DNA from: Ichthyophthirius multifiliis
Lineage: Eukaryota > Ciliophora > Oligohymenophorea > Hymenostomatida
Direction: 5' to 3'
NCBI RefSeq assembly: GCF_000220395.1
Contig: NW_004086213.1
Span: forward strand, 1 to 23,089
Length of the DNA: 23,089 bases
The notes below the pieces were generated by a model. That model did no database searches, had not been told where the DNA came from, and saw only the letters and a list, made by a program, of their open reading frames with translations. Shown here in pieces: positions 21,510-23,089 of the stretch (positions within the stretch are counted from its first letter, which is position 1; the number at the start of each line of letters is the position of its first letter). Made by a program: the position numbers and the translations under genes.

Positions 21510-22341
21510 ATGAATTAATAATCTTACAAACCATTAAAATAAATTGAAAAAGGAAGCAAAGGTTGGGGTCTTAAACATATAGCTTAAATGACTTTAGGAT
21601 CTGGAAACATGAGTTTAGCTGTAGAACTCCCATCAGGGGAAGAATTGAATGAATGGTTAGCAGTAAATACAATAGAGTTTTACAATGAAATATCAATATT
21701 ATACGGAACTTTAATGGAATTTTGCACTTAAGAAAGCTGCCCTATAATGAGTGCTGGGCCAAAGTTTTTATTTATTTATATATTTAACCTTCTTTTAAAT
21801 TTTTTTTTTTCTTGTTAATACTAACTAAAAAAAGATATGAATATTTATGGGCAGATGGTTAAAATGTCAAAACCCCTTTAAAAGTTTCAGCATGTGAATA
21901 TATTGATTATTTGATGACTTGGGTAGAAGCATAAATTAACAATGAAACCTTATTCCCATGTTAAATTGGTAACTTACTTATTAATTAAAATCTTTTTTTA
22001 GTATATTATGTATTTTTCATATTATTGAATTATTTTATTAATTTAAAATGCTTTTATATTTTTTTTAAAATAATTCTAAAGGTATTCCTTTCCCTAAAAA
22101 TTTTTTAAATGTAATTAAGGTCATATTTAAAAGATTATTTAGAGTTTATGCGCATATGTATCATTCACATTTTTAACATATAATGAATTTAGGTCTTGAG
22201 TATCATTTAAATACATGCTTTAAACATTTTATTTATTTTATTGACGAATTTAAACTAGTAGATGATAAAGAACTTGCTCCTTTAGCTGAACTAATATAAT
22301 AATTTAAGGCACGTAAAGAAAATACTTAACCAAATTAATGA
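21510..22341 (+). CDS. MOB1: MOB1-family kinase activator
   Basis: Regulatory partner of NDR/LATS kinases in mitotic exit and Hippo-type signalling. Three exons (introns 21764-21834 and 21969-22081) give 215 aa, the normal MOB1 length. Conserved blocks run in order: [145 protein letters not shown]. The zinc ligands are present: the two cysteines of FCTQESC and the histidines of HMYHSH. Both introns end in AAAG. It is the last gene before the telomere, about 690 bases from it. Confidence 0.97.
21764..21834 (+). other. MOB1 intron 1 with TACTAAC branch-point motif
   Basis: GTTTTT donor and AAAAAAAG acceptor. A perfect TACTAAC at 21819-21825 sits nine bases before the intron end, where a branch point is expected. 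Removal restores [13 protein letters not shown] in phase. Confidence 0.8.
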
Positions 22342-23026
22342 AATTAAATTTTCTAAACAAAAATATAAATAAATTTAAATTATATTATGTATTTATATAC
22401 TTATGTTTTTTTAAATTCAATTTTATATAAATATTAAATTTTCGTATTTAATTTTAATTTTTATATTTATAATATATATAACAATTTTTAAAAATAAAAT
22501 AAGTAAATTAGAGTGAAAAGAGGATTTTTTTATTTTCATCAATTTTCTCAAATCAAACCTTAATATTGAGATATATCTAAAATATATATCGTTTGTTAAT
22601 TTCCCAGAATAAAATTATATAACTGCTAAAGAAAATCCATATTTTTATATTTTTGAAATACATTAGTTAAATAACATAAAAATTTAAATAATTATTTTTT
22701 TACATAAAAACATATTTTAATAAAAAAATATACTTGCAATCTAAATATTATAAAAAAAAATTAAAAATAAAATAAATAATATATAAATTACAATTTTTAT
22801 ATAAATAAAATTTTATGGTAATTTAAAAAATTAAATAATTAATTTTTTTAAAAAAATTTATAATATTTATAATATATATATTTATTGTATTTATTCATGT
22901 TTTAAGAAAAAAACAAAATTTTACTATATTTATGATTATTTAAAAAAATAAATTTAAAAAGATTTACAATTTTAACATTTTTGTTTAAAAATATAAATAA
23001 AAAATTTAACATTAATATAATAAAAG
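22342..23026. other. Subtelomeric AT-rich spacer
   Basis: Almost pure A/T from the MOB1 stop to the telomere, with no gene, repeat family or structured element that I can see. Confidence 0.7.
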
Positions 23027-23027
23027 G

Positions 23028-23089
23028 TTTGGGGTTGGGGTTGGGGTTGGGGTTGGGGGTTGGGGTTGGGGGTTGGGGTTGGGGTGGGG
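23028..23089 (+). repeat. Telomere, (TTGGGG)n with variants
   Basis: About ten repeats of TTGGGG run to the end of the window, the G-rich strand being 3' as expected for a right chromosome end. Two units have five Gs and the last has a single T before its Gs. This unit is the Tetrahymena/Ichthyophthirius type. The junction with unique DNA is at TAAAAGG|TTTGGGG. Confidence 0.98.

Noticed and set aside
1-23089. tRNA, rRNA, CRISPR arrays, transposase or virus-like genes
   Set aside because: I looked for cloverleaf T-arm motifs, regularly spaced repeats, DDE or reverse-transcriptase motifs and capsid-like genes and saw none. I could not run a covariance or profile search.

Overview
This window is the right end of a somatic (macronuclear-type) chromosome from an oligohymenophorean ciliate. 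Three things in the sequence say so. It ends in C4A2/G4T2-type telomere repeats (TTGGGG, with a few variants, from about 23028). Every recognisable protein reads through only when TAA and TAG are taken as glutamine and TGA is the sole stop. The DNA is extremely AT-rich, with short AT-rich introns (26-203 nt). Tetrahymena-like telomeres, this code and the very low GC together point to Ichthyophthirius multifiliis or a close relative; the species is inference. There is no telomere on the left, so the window is a chromosome arm and not a whole chromosome.

Layout, left to right: 3' end of an unknown + gene (1-271); a large + gene for an unconventional myosin with an IQ-repeat neck and an RCC1-like tail (680-6307, eight exons); a + gene for a small adaptor (AP-3 type sigma) subunit (6672-7303, four exons); a convergent intronless - gene for a mitochondrial carrier resembling the SLC25A38/Hem25 glycine carriers (7533-8423); a poorly resolved stretch with faint minus-strand coding signal; a + Ras/Rab-like GTPase gene or pseudogene (about 9586-10210); a - histone H2A gene with an SQ tail (10646-11059); a divergent spacer holding a TATCCAATC histone-type promoter element; a + EAF6/MEAF6-like gene (12755-13422, four exons); a large + glutamine/asparagine-rich gene (14339-17936); a + RBM5/RBM10-like splicing-factor gene (18235-20551); a + MOB1 gene (21510-22341, three exons); a subtelomeric spacer; the telomere.

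The genes are ordinary, functionally unrelated housekeeping genes: motility and transport, vesicle sorting, mitochondrial transport, chromatin, splicing and mitotic-exit/Hippo signalling. I see no operon, mobile element, CRISPR array, tRNA or rRNA. The unusual parts are the myosin-RCC1 architecture, a long inverted repeat inside one myosin intron, frequent AAG 3' splice sites, a 26-nt intron, Q/N-rich domains encoded largely by reassigned TAA codons, and one-base frame breaks, mostly at or beside homopolymer runs, in genes that otherwise look conserved. All exon models were built by hand from reading frame, splice phase and family motifs; transcript data would be decisive.
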